Shown here one piece after another: positions 25,395-34,292 of a DNA stretch of 64,000 nucleotides (the first letter of the stretch is position 1; each line of letters starts with the position of its first letter). The notes beneath the pieces were generated by a model, which had not been told where the DNA came from, did not search any database, and saw only the letters and a program-made list of their open reading frames with translations. This DNA comes from Streptomyces formicae (lineage in GTDB: Bacteria > Actinomycetota > Actinomycetes > Streptomycetales > Streptomycetaceae), in assembly GCF_002556545.1 (NCBI RefSeq), contig NZ_CP022685.1, positions 4,194,001 to 4,258,000 of the forward strand, in the 5' to 3' direction. The position numbers and the translations under genes were made by a program.

Positions 25395-25501
25395 GAGCAA
25401 CCACAACGAGCCCGCACCCACCCCGCACAGCGCCGCACCGCACCACCCCACCCCGCCCCCACCCAAGGCGCCCCCGCCAGCCTTTGCCTGCAGCCCTGTT
25501 C

Positions 25502-25540
25502 CTGACACAGCGTCAGTTCAGTAATCTGACTGTGCGTCAG
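25502..25540 (+). promoter_or_regulatory. Paired operators upstream of the ADP-forming synthetase
   Basis: CTGACACAGCGTCAG (25502-25516) and CTGACTGTGCGTCAG (25526-25540), both with perfect arms, are 24 bp apart. They precede the gene start at 25573, which has a CAGGAG site at 25556-25561. Confidence 0.78.
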
Positions 25541-25572
25541 TTAAATGCTGTCACACAGGAGCGGGCGGACCG

Positions 25573-27798
25573 ATGCTTGGATCGACTCACGGCACCTTCA
25601 CCACCGACCCCCGCCGCGCGCATGTTGTGGCCTGCGGCGAACTCCCACCCCCCGCCGTCCACGGCAGGGCCGCCACGGCGGACGACCTGGACGTCAGCGG
25701 CCGACCGCTGCACGCCGACGTACCCGACCTCGACCGCTTCTTCCGGCCCGAGTCCGTCGCCGTCATCGGCGCGTCGGACGCCGAAGGCCGCCCCAACACC
25801 GGCATCACCCGGCAACTGATCGCCTGGGCCGAGCGGGTCGGCGCGCGACTGCATCCCGTGCACCCCACCCGTCAGTCCGTCTTCGGCATCCCCTGCTTCC
25901 CTTCCGTCGCGGACCTGCCCGAACAGGTCGACCTGGCCGTTCTGCTGGTCGGCGACCCGGGCCCCGTGATCGAGCAGCTCGCCGAGGAGAAGGTGCGCTT
26001 CGCCGTCGCCTTCGCCTCCGGGTTCGCCGAGACCGGCGAGGAGGGCGCGGCCGCCCAGGCCAGGCTCGCCGCGGCCGTGGGACGCTCCGGGCTCAGGCTG
26101 CTCGGGCCGAACACCAACCTCAACGCCTTCGAGCACTTCCGCGACGACCTCGAAGGCCCCGCCATCGCGCTGATCACCCAGTCGGGACACCAGGGCCGCC
26201 CGGTCTTCACCATGCAGGAACTCGGCGTCCGCCTCTCGCACTGGGCACCCACCGGCAACGAGGCCGACCTGGAGACCGCCGACTTCATCTCCTACTTCGC
26301 CGAGCGCCCCGAGGTCGGGGCCATCGCCTGCTACGTGGAGGGCCTCAAGGACGGCCGCTCGTTCCTGCTCGCCGCCGACCGGGCGGCCCGGCGCGGGGTG
26401 CCCGTCGTCGCGGTCAAGGTCGGCCGCACCGAGACCGGCGCCCGCATGGCCGCCTCACACACCGGCAAACTGACCGGCGCCGACACGGTGGTGGACGCGG
26501 CGATGCGGCAGTTCGGCGTGATCCGCGTGGACGGGCTCGACGAACTCCAGGACACCTCCGCCCTGTTGGCGAGGGCGCGCAGGCCGAGCGCCGACGGCGT
26601 CGTCGTCTATTCGATCTCGGGCGGCACGGGCGCGCACTTCTCCGACCTGGCGAGCGAGCGCGGGCTTCGGCTTCCCACGCTCTCCGACGCCAAGCAGGCG
26701 GAACTGCACCAGTGGATACCGGAGTACCTGAACGTCGCCAACCCCGTCGACAACGGCGGCCACCCGGTCGGCGACTGGCGCGGCCGCAAGATCATCGACG
26801 CCCTCCTCGACGACCCTGAGGTGGGGGTGCTGATCTGTCCGATCACCGGGCCCTTCCCGCCGATGAGCGACAAGCTCGCGCAGGACCTGGTGGACGCGGC
26901 GGAGCAGACGGACAAGCTGGTGTGCGTGGTGTGGGGCTCGCCGGTCGGCACCGAGGACGCGTACCGCCACACGCTGCTCGGCTCCTCGCGCGTCGCCACC
27001 TTCCGTACGTTCGCCAACTGCATCACGGCGGTGGGCGCCTATCTCGACCACCACCGCTTCACGGCCGCCTACCGCTCGCCCTTCGACGAGGCGCCGCGCT
27101 CCCCCTCGCCCTCCTTCCGCAAGGCCCAGGCCCTGATGCGGCCGGGCCAGCAGCTCAGCGAGCACGCGGCGAAGCAACTGCTGCGCGCGTACGGGATTCG
27201 TGTACCGCGCGAGCAGTTGGTGACCAGCGCCGCGGCGGCCGTCCGTGCGGCCGGGCTCGTCGGCTACCCCGTCGTCATGAAGGCGTCGGGCCCGCAGCTC
27301 GCGCACAAGACCGAACTGGGCCTGGTGAAGGTCGGGTTGACCTCGGCGAGCCAGATCCGCGACGCCTACCGGGAGCTCACCGACATCGCCCGCTACGAGG
27401 GCATCGCGCTGGACGGCGTACTGGTCTGCCAGATGGTCGAGCCGGGGGTCGAGATGGTCGTCGGCGTCACCCACGACTCCCTGTTCGGACCCACGGTGAC
27501 CGTCGGGCTCGGTGGCGTGCTCGTCGAGGTCCTCAGGGACGCGGCCGTGCGCGTGCCGCCCTTCGGGGAGGACCAGGCGAAGGCGATGCTGTCCGAACTG
27601 CGCGGGCGCGCCCTGCTCGACGGGGTCAGGGGGGCGCCGCCCGCCGATGTCGACGCGCTCGTCGAAGTCGTCCTGCGGGTGCAGCGGATGGCCCTCGAAC
27701 TGGGTGACGACCTCGCCGAACTCGACATCAACCCGTTGATGGTGCTGCCCCGGGGGCAGGGCGCCGTGGCCCTCGACGCGCTCGCCGTCTGCCGCTGA
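25573..27798 (+). CDS. Acetate--CoA ligase (ADP-forming) family acyl-CoA synthetase
   Basis: The 741-residue protein joins a CoA-binding domain (RPESVAVIGASDAEGRPN near 58), a succinyl-CoA-ligase-like region with the ASHTGKLTGAD segment near 295, and a C-terminal ATP-grasp domain (about 520-735) with VMKASGPQLAHKTELGLVKVG and AELDINPLMV. Such ACD enzymes interconvert acyl-CoA and acid with ADP/ATP and recover energy or activate acids. Here it is likely to process a CoA intermediate of the catabolon. Two operators lie upstream and an enoyl-CoA hydratase gene follows after 109 bp. Confidence 0.88.
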   Translation: MLGSTHGTFTTDPRRAHVVACGELPPPAVHGRAATADDLDVSGRPLHADVPDLDRFFRPESVAVIGASDAEGRPNTGITRQLIAWAERVGARLHPVHPTRQSVFGIPCFPSVADLPEQVDLAVLLVGDPGPVIEQLAEEKVRFAVAFASGFAETGEEGAAAQARLAAAVGRSGLRLLGPNTNLNAFEHFRDDLEGPAIALITQSGHQGRPVFTMQELGVRLSHWAPTGNEADLETADFISYFAERPEVGAIACYVEGLKDGRSFLLAADRAARRGVPVVAVKVGRTETGARMAASHTGKLTGADTVVDAAMRQFGVIRVDGLDELQDTSALLARARRPSADGVVVYSISGGTGAHFSDLASERGLRLPTLSDAKQAELHQWIPEYLNVANPVDNGGHPVGDWRGRKIIDALLDDPEVGVLICPITGPFPPMSDKLAQDLVDAAEQTDKLVCVVWGSPVGTEDAYRHTLLGSSRVATFRTFANCITAVGAYLDHHRFTAAYRSPFDEAPRSPSPSFRKAQALMRPGQQLSEHAAKQLLRAYGIRVPREQLVTSAAAAVRAAGLVGYPVVMKASGPQLAHKTELGLVKVGLTSASQIRDAYRELTDIARYEGIALDGVLVCQMVEPGVEMVVGVTHDSLFGPTVTVGLGGVLVEVLRDAAVRVPPFGEDQAKAMLSELRGRALLDGVRGAPPADVDALVEVVLRVQRMALELGDDLAELDINPLMVLPRGQGAVALDALAVCR

Positions 27799-27907
27799 AC
27801 GGACCGCGCCGACGGCCCGCCCCACCAGTCCTTCCACCCGGCGCGCAGGCCCGCCCGGCCCGCGTCGCCGCCGCGCCACCGTCCGCACGAAACGGAGCCG
27901 ATCCCCC

Positions 27908-28738
27908 ATGACACCCTCCCCCGAAGCCCCCCGCGATCCCCGTGATCCCCTCGACTCATTGATACTCCACACCACTGACAACGGCGTCTCGTGGATCACG
28001 CTCAACCGCCCCGACGCCATGAACGCTGTCACCTGGGACCAGCGCGAACGCGTCATCGCGCTACTCGCCGACGCCTCGGCCGACCCCGCAGTGCGGGCCG
28101 TGGTGATCACCGCCACCGGCAAGGGGTTCTGCGCGGGCGCCGACCTGCGCGGCGCGCCCGCCACCGGCGAGCGCGTGCCGGGCGACGTCGCCCGCACCAT
28201 CAAGCGGGGCGCGCAGCGGCTGATCGCCGCGGTACTCGACTGCGAGAAGCCGGTGATCGCCGCGGTGAACGGCACCGCGGCCGGGATCGGCGCCCACCTG
28301 GCGTTCGCCTGCGACCTGGTCATCGCCGCCGAACCCGCTAAGTTCATCGAGGTGTTCGTGCGCCGCGGCCTGGTGCCGGACGGCGGCGGCGCCTATCTGC
28401 TGCCCCGGCTCATCGGGCCGCAGCGGGCCAAGGAGCTGATGTTCTTCGGTGACGCGGTGTCCGCGGCGGACGCCGAGCGCCTTGGACTCGTCAACCGCGT
28501 CGTTCCCGCCGAGGAGCTGGAGAAGACGGCCCGGGAGTGGGCGGAGCGCCTGGCCGCCGGACCCACCCGCGCGCTCGCGATGACCAAGCACCTGGTCAAC
28601 GCCGCGCTGGAGTCGGACCGCGCCACGGCGTTCGCCGCCGAGGCCGCGGCGCAGGAGATCAACATGACGACGGCGGACGCGAACGAGGGCGTGGCGAGCT
28701 TCGTGGAGCGCCGGTCACCTTCGTACGAAGGGCGCTGA
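27908..28738 (+). CDS. Enoyl-CoA hydratase
   Basis: This 276-residue crotonase has the usual ITLNRPDAMNAV, GFCAGADLRG (oxyanion hole, near 75) and NGTAAGIGAHLAFACDL (near 120), then RRGLVPDGGGAYLLPRLIG. One acidic catalytic position is visible at FIEVFVRRGLVPDGG (E), so isomerase or hydratase activity is plausible. It lies downstream of the ADP-forming synthetase and is probably cotranscribed. Confidence 0.88.
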   Translation: MTPSPEAPRDPRDPLDSLILHTTDNGVSWITLNRPDAMNAVTWDQRERVIALLADASADPAVRAVVITATGKGFCAGADLRGAPATGERVPGDVARTIKRGAQRLIAAVLDCEKPVIAAVNGTAAGIGAHLAFACDLVIAAEPAKFIEVFVRRGLVPDGGGAYLLPRLIGPQRAKELMFFGDAVSAADAERLGLVNRVVPAEELEKTAREWAERLAAGPTRALAMTKHLVNAALESDRATAFAAEAAAQEINMTTADANEGVASFVERRSPSYEGR

Positions 28739-28893
28739 AGACGGCTCCGTACGTGGGGCGTTGACGACTGTTGCGTAGGTGGGGCGTGACGACTGCTACG
28801 CAGGTGAGGCGTTGACGACCGCTGCGGACGGACCGCGCAGATACGTACGGAGCGTACTGACGCCCCCTTCCCCCCCCCAGCCGTCGATCCGTC

Positions 28894-29856
28894 CTATCCC
28901 CGATGCAGCTTCTCCACGTCCGGCGCGTCCATGTCCCCGTTCACCACGAAGAGTTCGAGGTCGTCCTCCGTGCCGCCGATCATCCAGGACCGGGCGCCCT
29001 CGCACCCGTCGACCTCGATCACGACCGTCGGGCGCGGCGGCGCGCCGTTCATCGGCTCGTCGGTGCTCACCGTCCACGTTCCGGCGCCCCCGCACTCCCC
29101 ACGCGCGCGTGGCACCACCGCTCGCCCGTCGTCCCCCAGCGTGAACGCGGTCTTCCCGTCGTCGGACAGCCAGGTTCCCGCGAGTTGCCGGGGTGAGGGC
29201 TGCGGCGGCTCGTACTCCTTGATGAGGCCCGTCACCGTGGCGAGTACCGCGAGCCCCACGACGGCCACGCCGACGACCACGGACGCGAGGGCCGAGCGGA
29301 GCCAGATCCTGCGCCGTCGTGGCATGCCGCCGAGGCGTTCGCCCTGTCGCCGCCAGTACGCGACCGCGAGGACGGGCACCACGCCGCTCGCCGCGGCACC
29401 CAGCGTCAGCGCGACGAACGGGCCGCCCAAGAGGGCGAAGAAGGCCGCCCACGCGGCGCCGACCGGCACCTGCGCGGCCAGCGCGAGCCCCAGGGACCAG
29501 GCCCGCTCCCGGCCCCCGCCCCGTCGCGGACGCCGCCACCGCCACCGGTCCGCGAGGCGCCCCAGTGCCATCGCGGGCAGCGTCTGCAGCGCGGAGTGCA
29601 CCACGCCGGCGAGCGGCAGGAGCAGCGGAGCGAAGACGATCGCGCAGGCGAGGCCGAGGTAGGGGCCGCCGCCCGCTCCGTAGTCGTCGTTGTCGAGCGA
29701 CAGGACGTACGCGAGGAATCCGGCCACCGGCAACTGCGCCGCGCACGCGGCCGCGGCGGCTGTCATGGTGCTGCCGTCCCAGACGTCTCCCGTGCCGCCC
29801 CGGACGTCTCCGGTGCCGCCGCGCGACGCGGTTCTGACGGCGTTCCCCCAGTTCAT
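28894..29856 (-). CDS. Membrane protein of unknown function with extracellular C-terminal domain
   Basis: The product of about 320 residues has four or five hydrophobic helices (about 30-50, 65-90, 120-140, 145-165 and 190-210), an Arg-rich cytoplasmic loop between them, and a C-terminal domain of about 100 residues. That domain resembles small lipocalin-like stress sensors (QLAGTWLSDDGKTAFTLGDDG). I do not recognise a family name. The start is uncertain: ATG at 29856 is used, without a strong Shine-Dalgarno. The operator at 29908 lies 52 bp upstream, but it more likely serves the divergent flavin reductase. Confidence 0.6.
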   Translation of the reverse strand: MNWGNAVRTASRGGTGDVRGGTGDVWDGSTMTAAAAACAAQLPVAGFLAYVLSLDNDDYGAGGGPYLGLACAIVFAPLLLPLAGVVHSALQTLPAMALGRLADRWRWRRPRRGGGRERAWSLGLALAAQVPVGAAWAAFFALLGGPFVALTLGAAASGVVPVLAVAYWRRQGERLGGMPRRRRIWLRSALASVVVGVAVVGLAVLATVTGLIKEYEPPQPSPRQLAGTWLSDDGKTAFTLGDDGRAVVPRARGECGGAGTWTVSTDEPMNGAPPRPTVVIEVDGCEGARSWMIGGTEDDLELFVVNGDMDAPDVEKLHRG

Positions 29857-29907
29857 GGGCCTGAAGATACGCAAGGGTCCGGTGAGGTCCGGCAGCACCC
29901 TTCCCAT

Positions 29908-29922
29908 CTGACACCCCGTCAG
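29908..29922 (+). promoter_or_regulatory. Operator at the flavin reductase start
   Basis: CTGACACCCCGTCAG has perfect arms and ends 5 nt before the ATG at 29928, the same placement as at the thiolase 2 gene. Confidence 0.7.
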
Positions 29923-29927
29923 CTTCA

Positions 29928-30587
29928 ATGGGGGATGTGATGGGACACGCAGGGATGGCGGCCACCGCCGTCCGATACCTCAGGTCGGTCGGGGCCCCCA
30001 CCACGGGACCCGTCGAAGCTCACCAGGACGCGGCCGGTCCTTACGGCCCGCCGCGCCCCCGACTGCGCGCGGTCGGCGACGACGAGCGGGCGCCGCTCGA
30101 CCCCGGTGAATTCCGGCGCGTGCTGGGCAACTTCGCGACGGGCGTGACCGTCATCACCGCACCCGCCGCGGACGGCGAGCCGGGTCCCGCGGGCTTCGCC
30201 TGCCAGTCCTTCTCCTCGCTCTCCCTCGACCCGCCGCTGGTCTCCTTCATGGTGGCGCGCACCTCGACGACATGGCCCCGCATCGCGCGCGCGGGCGTCT
30301 TCTGCGTGAACGTCCTGGGCGCCGACCAGGGCGAACTCTGCCGCGGCTTCGCGGTGAGCGGCGCCGACAAGTTCGCGGGGGTGGCCTACGACGCGGCCCC
30401 GGTGTCCGGTGCGCCGCGCCTTGCCGGTGCGCCCGCCTGGATCGACTGCACCGTCCAGGCCGTGCACACCGGCGGCGACCACCTGATCGTGGTCGGCCGC
30501 GTCGACGCGCTCGGCACCGGGGCCGCCGAGGCCGACGGCGAGCCGCTGCTCTTCCACCGGGGCAGGTTCGGCCGCTTCACGAGCTGA
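29928..30587 (+). CDS. Flavin reductase family protein (HsaB-like)
   Basis: The 219-residue protein contains a flavin reductase-like FMN-binding domain from about residue 55: FRRVLGNFATGVTVITA, GFACQSFSSLSLDPPLVSFMVARTSTTW and FCVNVLG. Such proteins supply reduced flavin to two-component monooxygenases like HsaA in steroid A-ring degradation. No cognate oxygenase of that type was seen in the window. The ATG at 29928 sits close to the operator (leaderless); an ATG at 29940 with GGGGGA upstream is the alternative. It overlaps the 3' end of the convergent MFS gene. Confidence 0.82.
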   Translation: MGDVMGHAGMAATAVRYLRSVGAPTTGPVEAHQDAAGPYGPPRPRLRAVGDDERAPLDPGEFRRVLGNFATGVTVITAPAADGEPGPAGFACQSFSSLSLDPPLVSFMVARTSTTWPRIARAGVFCVNVLGADQGELCRGFAVSGADKFAGVAYDAAPVSGAPRLAGAPAWIDCTVQAVHTGGDHLIVVGRVDALGTGAAEADGEPLLFHRGRFGRFTS

Positions 30588-31908
30588 CGGGCAGCGCCTT
30601 CGGCTGATCGCCGCTCCGGATCACCAGCGCCATCAGCGCCGCCGCCGCGCACAGCGCGCCCGAGGCGTACCAGACCACGTCGTACGAGCCGAAGGTGTCC
30701 CGCGCCAGACCGCCGAGGAAGGCCACCAGGGCGGCGCCCACCTGGTGCGATGCCAGGACCCAGCCGAAGACGATCGCGCTGTCGTCGCCGTACTGCTCGC
30801 GGCACAGCGCCAGCGTCGGCGGGACCGTCGCCACCCAGTCGAGGCCGTAGAAGACGATGAAGAAGATCATCGGCGGATGCACGGTCTCCATGAGGAGCAT
30901 CGGCAGGAACAGCAGCGAGATGCCGCGCAGCGCGTAGTAGACGGCGAGCAGCCGCCGGGCGTCGAAGCGGTCCGTGAACCAGCCGGACGCGATCGTCCCC
31001 ACGACGTCGAAGACCCCGATGACGGCGAGCAGCGAGGCGGCCGTCGTGATCTTCATGCCGTGGTCGTGCGCCGCGGGCACGAAGTGCGTCTGGACCAGGC
31101 CGTTCGTGGAGGCGCCGCAGATCGCGAAGGTGCCCGCGAGCAGCCAGAAGGGGCCCGTGCGCGCCGCCTTGGCCAGCACGCCGACCGTGCGCCGCGCGGC
31201 CCCCGTGACCGGCGGCGGCTTCGGCACGAACTCCTGGGAGCCGTACGGCTTCAGGCCCACGTCGGCCGGGTGGTCGCGCAGCAGCAGCCAGACGAAGGGG
31301 ACCACGGCGAGTGCGGCGAGCGCGACCGTCACCGCGGCGGGGCGCCAGTCGTGCTTCTCGACGATCCAGGAGAGGACCGGCAGGAAGATCAGCTGGCCGG
31401 AGGCGGAGGCGGCCGTCAGGATGCCGGTGACCAGGCCGCGCCGTGCGGTGAACCAGCGGTTGGTGACGGTGGCCGCGAAGGCGAGCGCCATCGACCCGGA
31501 GCCGAGGCCCACGAGCAGCCCCCAGCAGAGCAGCAGTTGCCAGGCGGAGTCCATCCAGACCGTCAGGCCCGAGCCGAACGCGATGACGACGAGGGCGACC
31601 GCGACGACCCTGCGGATGCCGAAGCGGTCCATCAGCGCGGCGGCGAACGGGGCGGTCAGACCGTACAGCGCGAGGTTGATGGAGACCGCGAGCCCGATGG
31701 TGCCGCGCGACCAGTGGAACTCGTCGTTCAGCGGATCGATGAGCAGCCCGGGAAGGGAGCGGAAGGCGGCCGCGCCGATGATCGTCACGAAGGTCACCGC
31801 GGCGACGAACCACGCGCGGTGGATGCGGGACGCGCGGCGTGCGCGCGGCGTGCGGCGCTCCTGCCCGGGTTCGGGGATCAGCTCCGCGGGTTCGGTTGTC
31901 TGGGTCAC
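30577..31908 (-). CDS. MFS transporter (OFA/NarK-like)
   Basis: This protein of about 443 residues has 12 predicted membrane helices and the MFS loop motif MDRFGIRRVV between helices 2 and 3 (about 95-104). Helix 4-5 has GSGSMALAFAATVTNRWFTARRGL, typical of oxalate/formate and monocarboxylate transporters. It may import an acidic substrate or export a product of the catabolon. The start is uncertain: GTG 31908 leaves room for promoters, while an ATG at 31959 would leave only 19 bp to the divergent regulator. Its 3' end overlaps the flavin reductase gene by 11 bp. Confidence 0.82.
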   Translation of the reverse strand: MTQTTEPAELIPEPGQERRTPRARRASRIHRAWFVAAVTFVTIIGAAAFRSLPGLLIDPLNDEFHWSRGTIGLAVSINLALYGLTAPFAAALMDRFGIRRVVAVALVVIAFGSGLTVWMDSAWQLLLCWGLLVGLGSGSMALAFAATVTNRWFTARRGLVTGILTAASASGQLIFLPVLSWIVEKHDWRPAAVTVALAALAVVPFVWLLLRDHPADVGLKPYGSQEFVPKPPPVTGAARRTVGVLAKAARTGPFWLLAGTFAICGASTNGLVQTHFVPAAHDHGMKITTAASLLAVIGVFDVVGTIASGWFTDRFDARRLLAVYYALRGISLLFLPMLLMETVHPPMIFFIVFYGLDWVATVPPTLALCREQYGDDSAIVFGWVLASHQVGAALVAFLGGLARDTFGSYDVVWYASGALCAAAALMALVIRSGDQPKALPVSS

Positions 31909-31978
31909 GTCATCAGGATCCGGAAATGGTCCGGTCCGAACGAGTGGCCGGAGGGTCATCCTTCGCTAGGATCGGGCC

Positions 31979-33022
31979 ATGGCCACCGAAAGCCCCGAGC
32001 GAGCCACTGGCCCCGACCCGTCCGCCGTACGGCGCCACCGCGTCGTCGTCCTCGCCCTCGACGGCGTCATCCCGTTCGAACTGGGCATCCCCCAGCGGAT
32101 CTTCGGGCGGGCGAGGAACGCCGCGGGCTACCCGCTGTACGAGGTGGTGACCTGCTCCGTCCGGCCACCCGGGCCGGTGCGGACGGACGCGGACTACGCG
32201 ATCCTCGTCGAGCACGGGCCGGCGGCCCTCGCCGAGGCGGACACCGTCGTGGTGCCCGCCTCGTACGAACTGGGCCCCGTGTACGAGGAGGGCCGGCTGA
32301 CCGACGAGCTCGCCTCGGCGCTCGCGCACGTCAGGCCCGGCACCCGGCTGATCTCCATCTGCACGGGCGGGTACGTGCTGGCCGCCGCCGGATACCTCGA
32401 CGGCCGCCCCGCGACCACGCACTGGCGCTCCGCCGAGCACTTCCAGCGGCTCTTCCCGAAGATCAAGGTCGACGCGGACGTGCTGTTCATCGACGACGGC
32501 GACGTCCTGACGTCGGCGGGCGTGGCCTCCGGCGTCGACCTCTGCGTGCACATCGTGCGCCGCGACCACGGCACCGCCGTCGCCAACGCGGTGGCCCGCC
32601 TCACCGTCGTACCCCCGCACCGCGACGGCGGCCAGGCGCAGTACATCGAACGCCCGGTCCCCGAGCCCCAGTTGGCGACCACGAGCACCGCGCGGGCCTG
32701 GGCGCTCGACCGCCTCGACCGGCCGCTCCAACTGCGGGACCTGGCCGAGCAGGAGGCCATGTCGGTGCGGACCTTCACCCGCCGCTTCCGCGAGGAGGTC
32801 GGCATCAGCCCCGGCCAGTGGCTCACCCAGCAGCGCGTGGAGCGGGCGCGGCACCTCCTCGAGTCCAGTGGCCTCACCGTCGACCAGGTGGCGCGGGACG
32901 CGGGCTTCGGCACGGCGCAGTCGATGCGCCAGCACCTACAGGCCGCGCTCGGTGTCACCCCCACCACGTATCGCCGTACGTTCCGCGATGTCGTCGGCCC
33001 GGACGCCGACGGCGTCCGCTGA
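31979..33022 (+). CDS. GlxA-type regulator: DJ-1/PfpI domain plus AraC HTH
   Basis: The 347-residue product joins an N-terminal DJ-1/PfpI domain (about 20-185, nucleophile elbow LISICTGGYVLA near 123) to a C-terminal AraC double helix-turn-helix with MSVRTFTRRFREEVGISPGQW and VARDAGFGTAQSMRQHLQAALG. This is the layout of FtrA/GlxA regulators. Its target is unknown; the divergent MFS gene is the natural candidate. The last 87 bp overlap the convergent MFS gene. Confidence 0.87.
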   Translation: MATESPERATGPDPSAVRRHRVVVLALDGVIPFELGIPQRIFGRARNAAGYPLYEVVTCSVRPPGPVRTDADYAILVEHGPAALAEADTVVVPASYELGPVYEEGRLTDELASALAHVRPGTRLISICTGGYVLAAAGYLDGRPATTHWRSAEHFQRLFPKIKVDADVLFIDDGDVLTSAGVASGVDLCVHIVRRDHGTAVANAVARLTVVPPHRDGGQAQYIERPVPEPQLATTSTARAWALDRLDRPLQLRDLAEQEAMSVRTFTRRFREEVGISPGQWLTQQRVERARHLLESSGLTVDQVARDAGFGTAQSMRQHLQAALGVTPTTYRRTFRDVVGPDADGVR

Positions 33023-34225
33023 AGCCGACGCGGCACCGCCCCCGGAGGACATGACCGGCGCCGTCGTCGGTGCGGGCCGCACCTCGCCGAGCAGCCCGGC
33101 CACCGTCAGGACCACGCTGAGGCCGACGCCCGCCAGGATCGCCGTCGACGGCGACGCGACGCTGAGCAGGGCGCCCGCCAGGGACCCGCTCGCCGCGTAC
33201 CCCGCGCCCACGGCCGCGTACATCACCGAGTAGCCCGCGGCGAGCGCGCTCGGCGGCAGGGCCTCGCGCAGCGACAGGTTCCGGGTGAGCATCGCGCCCG
33301 CCTGCAGGACGCCCGCGACGCCGAGGGCGGCGAACAGCCAGCCGAGGGACGGCAGCAGGGCGACCAGGGCGAGGCAGCCCGAGACGGCGAACATCAGCAC
33401 CATGCTCTGCGTCCGCAGCCGCCCCGGCCAGGAGCGCAGTCCGTAGACGAACGAGCCGACCGCGGAGCCCACCGCGAGCCCGGCAAGGAGCGGGCCCGCC
33501 CAGCCGACGCCGATGCCGCGCTGTTCCAGGAGCGCGGGCAGCACCAGCTCGGCGAGGGCGAGCATGGACAGGCTGGCCGCCCCCGTGACGTAGATCGGCC
33601 AGGCCCGCACGAGGATGCGCGTCATCGGCTCGCCGCCCCGGTCGTCCGCGTCGGAATCCCAGCCGACGGGCAGCAGCCAGAGGCCCGCGACGGCGGACGC
33701 CATGAGCGCGGCGGCGAAGAGCGGCGGGAGCGCCGGTGAGACGCCGAGGGCGAGTCCGGTGACGGCGGCGGGCGCGACGGCCCATATCCCGAAGGTCAGC
33801 ATCGACTCGACGGACAGCGCCTGCGCGACGGCCTTCTCCGGCACCACGCTGTTCAGGAGCGCGCGCAGACCGCCGGTCGCGGCGGCGGGCGCCGCGCCCG
33901 CGACGAAGGCGAAGAGCCCGAGCAGCACGGGGTGCGCGGCGGGCAGCGCGCCGAGCGCGGCGAACCCGAGCGCGCCCACGGCGAGCCCGACGGCCAGCTG
34001 CGGCCGCGCCCGCTCGGCCCGCAGTCGCACGCCGAGCAGCGGGGCCCCGATGATCTCCCCGATCACGTACACCGCGGCGAGCACCGCGCCCAGGGCATAG
34101 CCGCCCGGCCGCTCGCGCACGAGGAACACCACCGCGAGCGGCGCCGCGGCCACCGGCATCCGGGCGCCGACGGCCACGACGCCCCAGCGGACGACCTCCT
34201 TGGTCATGACCTCGCGATAGCTCAT
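32936..34225 (-). CDS. MFS transporter
   Basis: This 429-residue protein has 12 hydrophobic helices, a loop 2-3 region around LLGVRLRAERARPQ and no signal for a specific family. Its C-terminal 30 or so residues are coded opposite the 3' end of the GlxA-type regulator, an 87-bp convergent overlap. Drug efflux is the common role of such Streptomyces transporters. No catabolon operator was found upstream. Confidence 0.78.
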   Translation of the reverse strand: MSYREVMTKEVVRWGVVAVGARMPVAAAPLAVVFLVRERPGGYALGAVLAAVYVIGEIIGAPLLGVRLRAERARPQLAVGLAVGALGFAALGALPAAHPVLLGLFAFVAGAAPAAATGGLRALLNSVVPEKAVAQALSVESMLTFGIWAVAPAAVTGLALGVSPALPPLFAAALMASAVAGLWLLPVGWDSDADDRGGEPMTRILVRAWPIYVTGAASLSMLALAELVLPALLEQRGIGVGWAGPLLAGLAVGSAVGSFVYGLRSWPGRLRTQSMVLMFAVSGCLALVALLPSLGWLFAALGVAGVLQAGAMLTRNLSLREALPPSALAAGYSVMYAAVGAGYAASGSLAGALLSVASPSTAILAGVGLSVVLTVAGLLGEVRPAPTTAPVMSSGGGAASASADAVGVRADDIAERTAIRGGGDTERGL

Positions 34226-34292
34226 GTTCCGAAGCTAGGGGACGGCACTGACATCGCCCACGGATTTATCCACAGCCGTCTCGCCACCGGCC

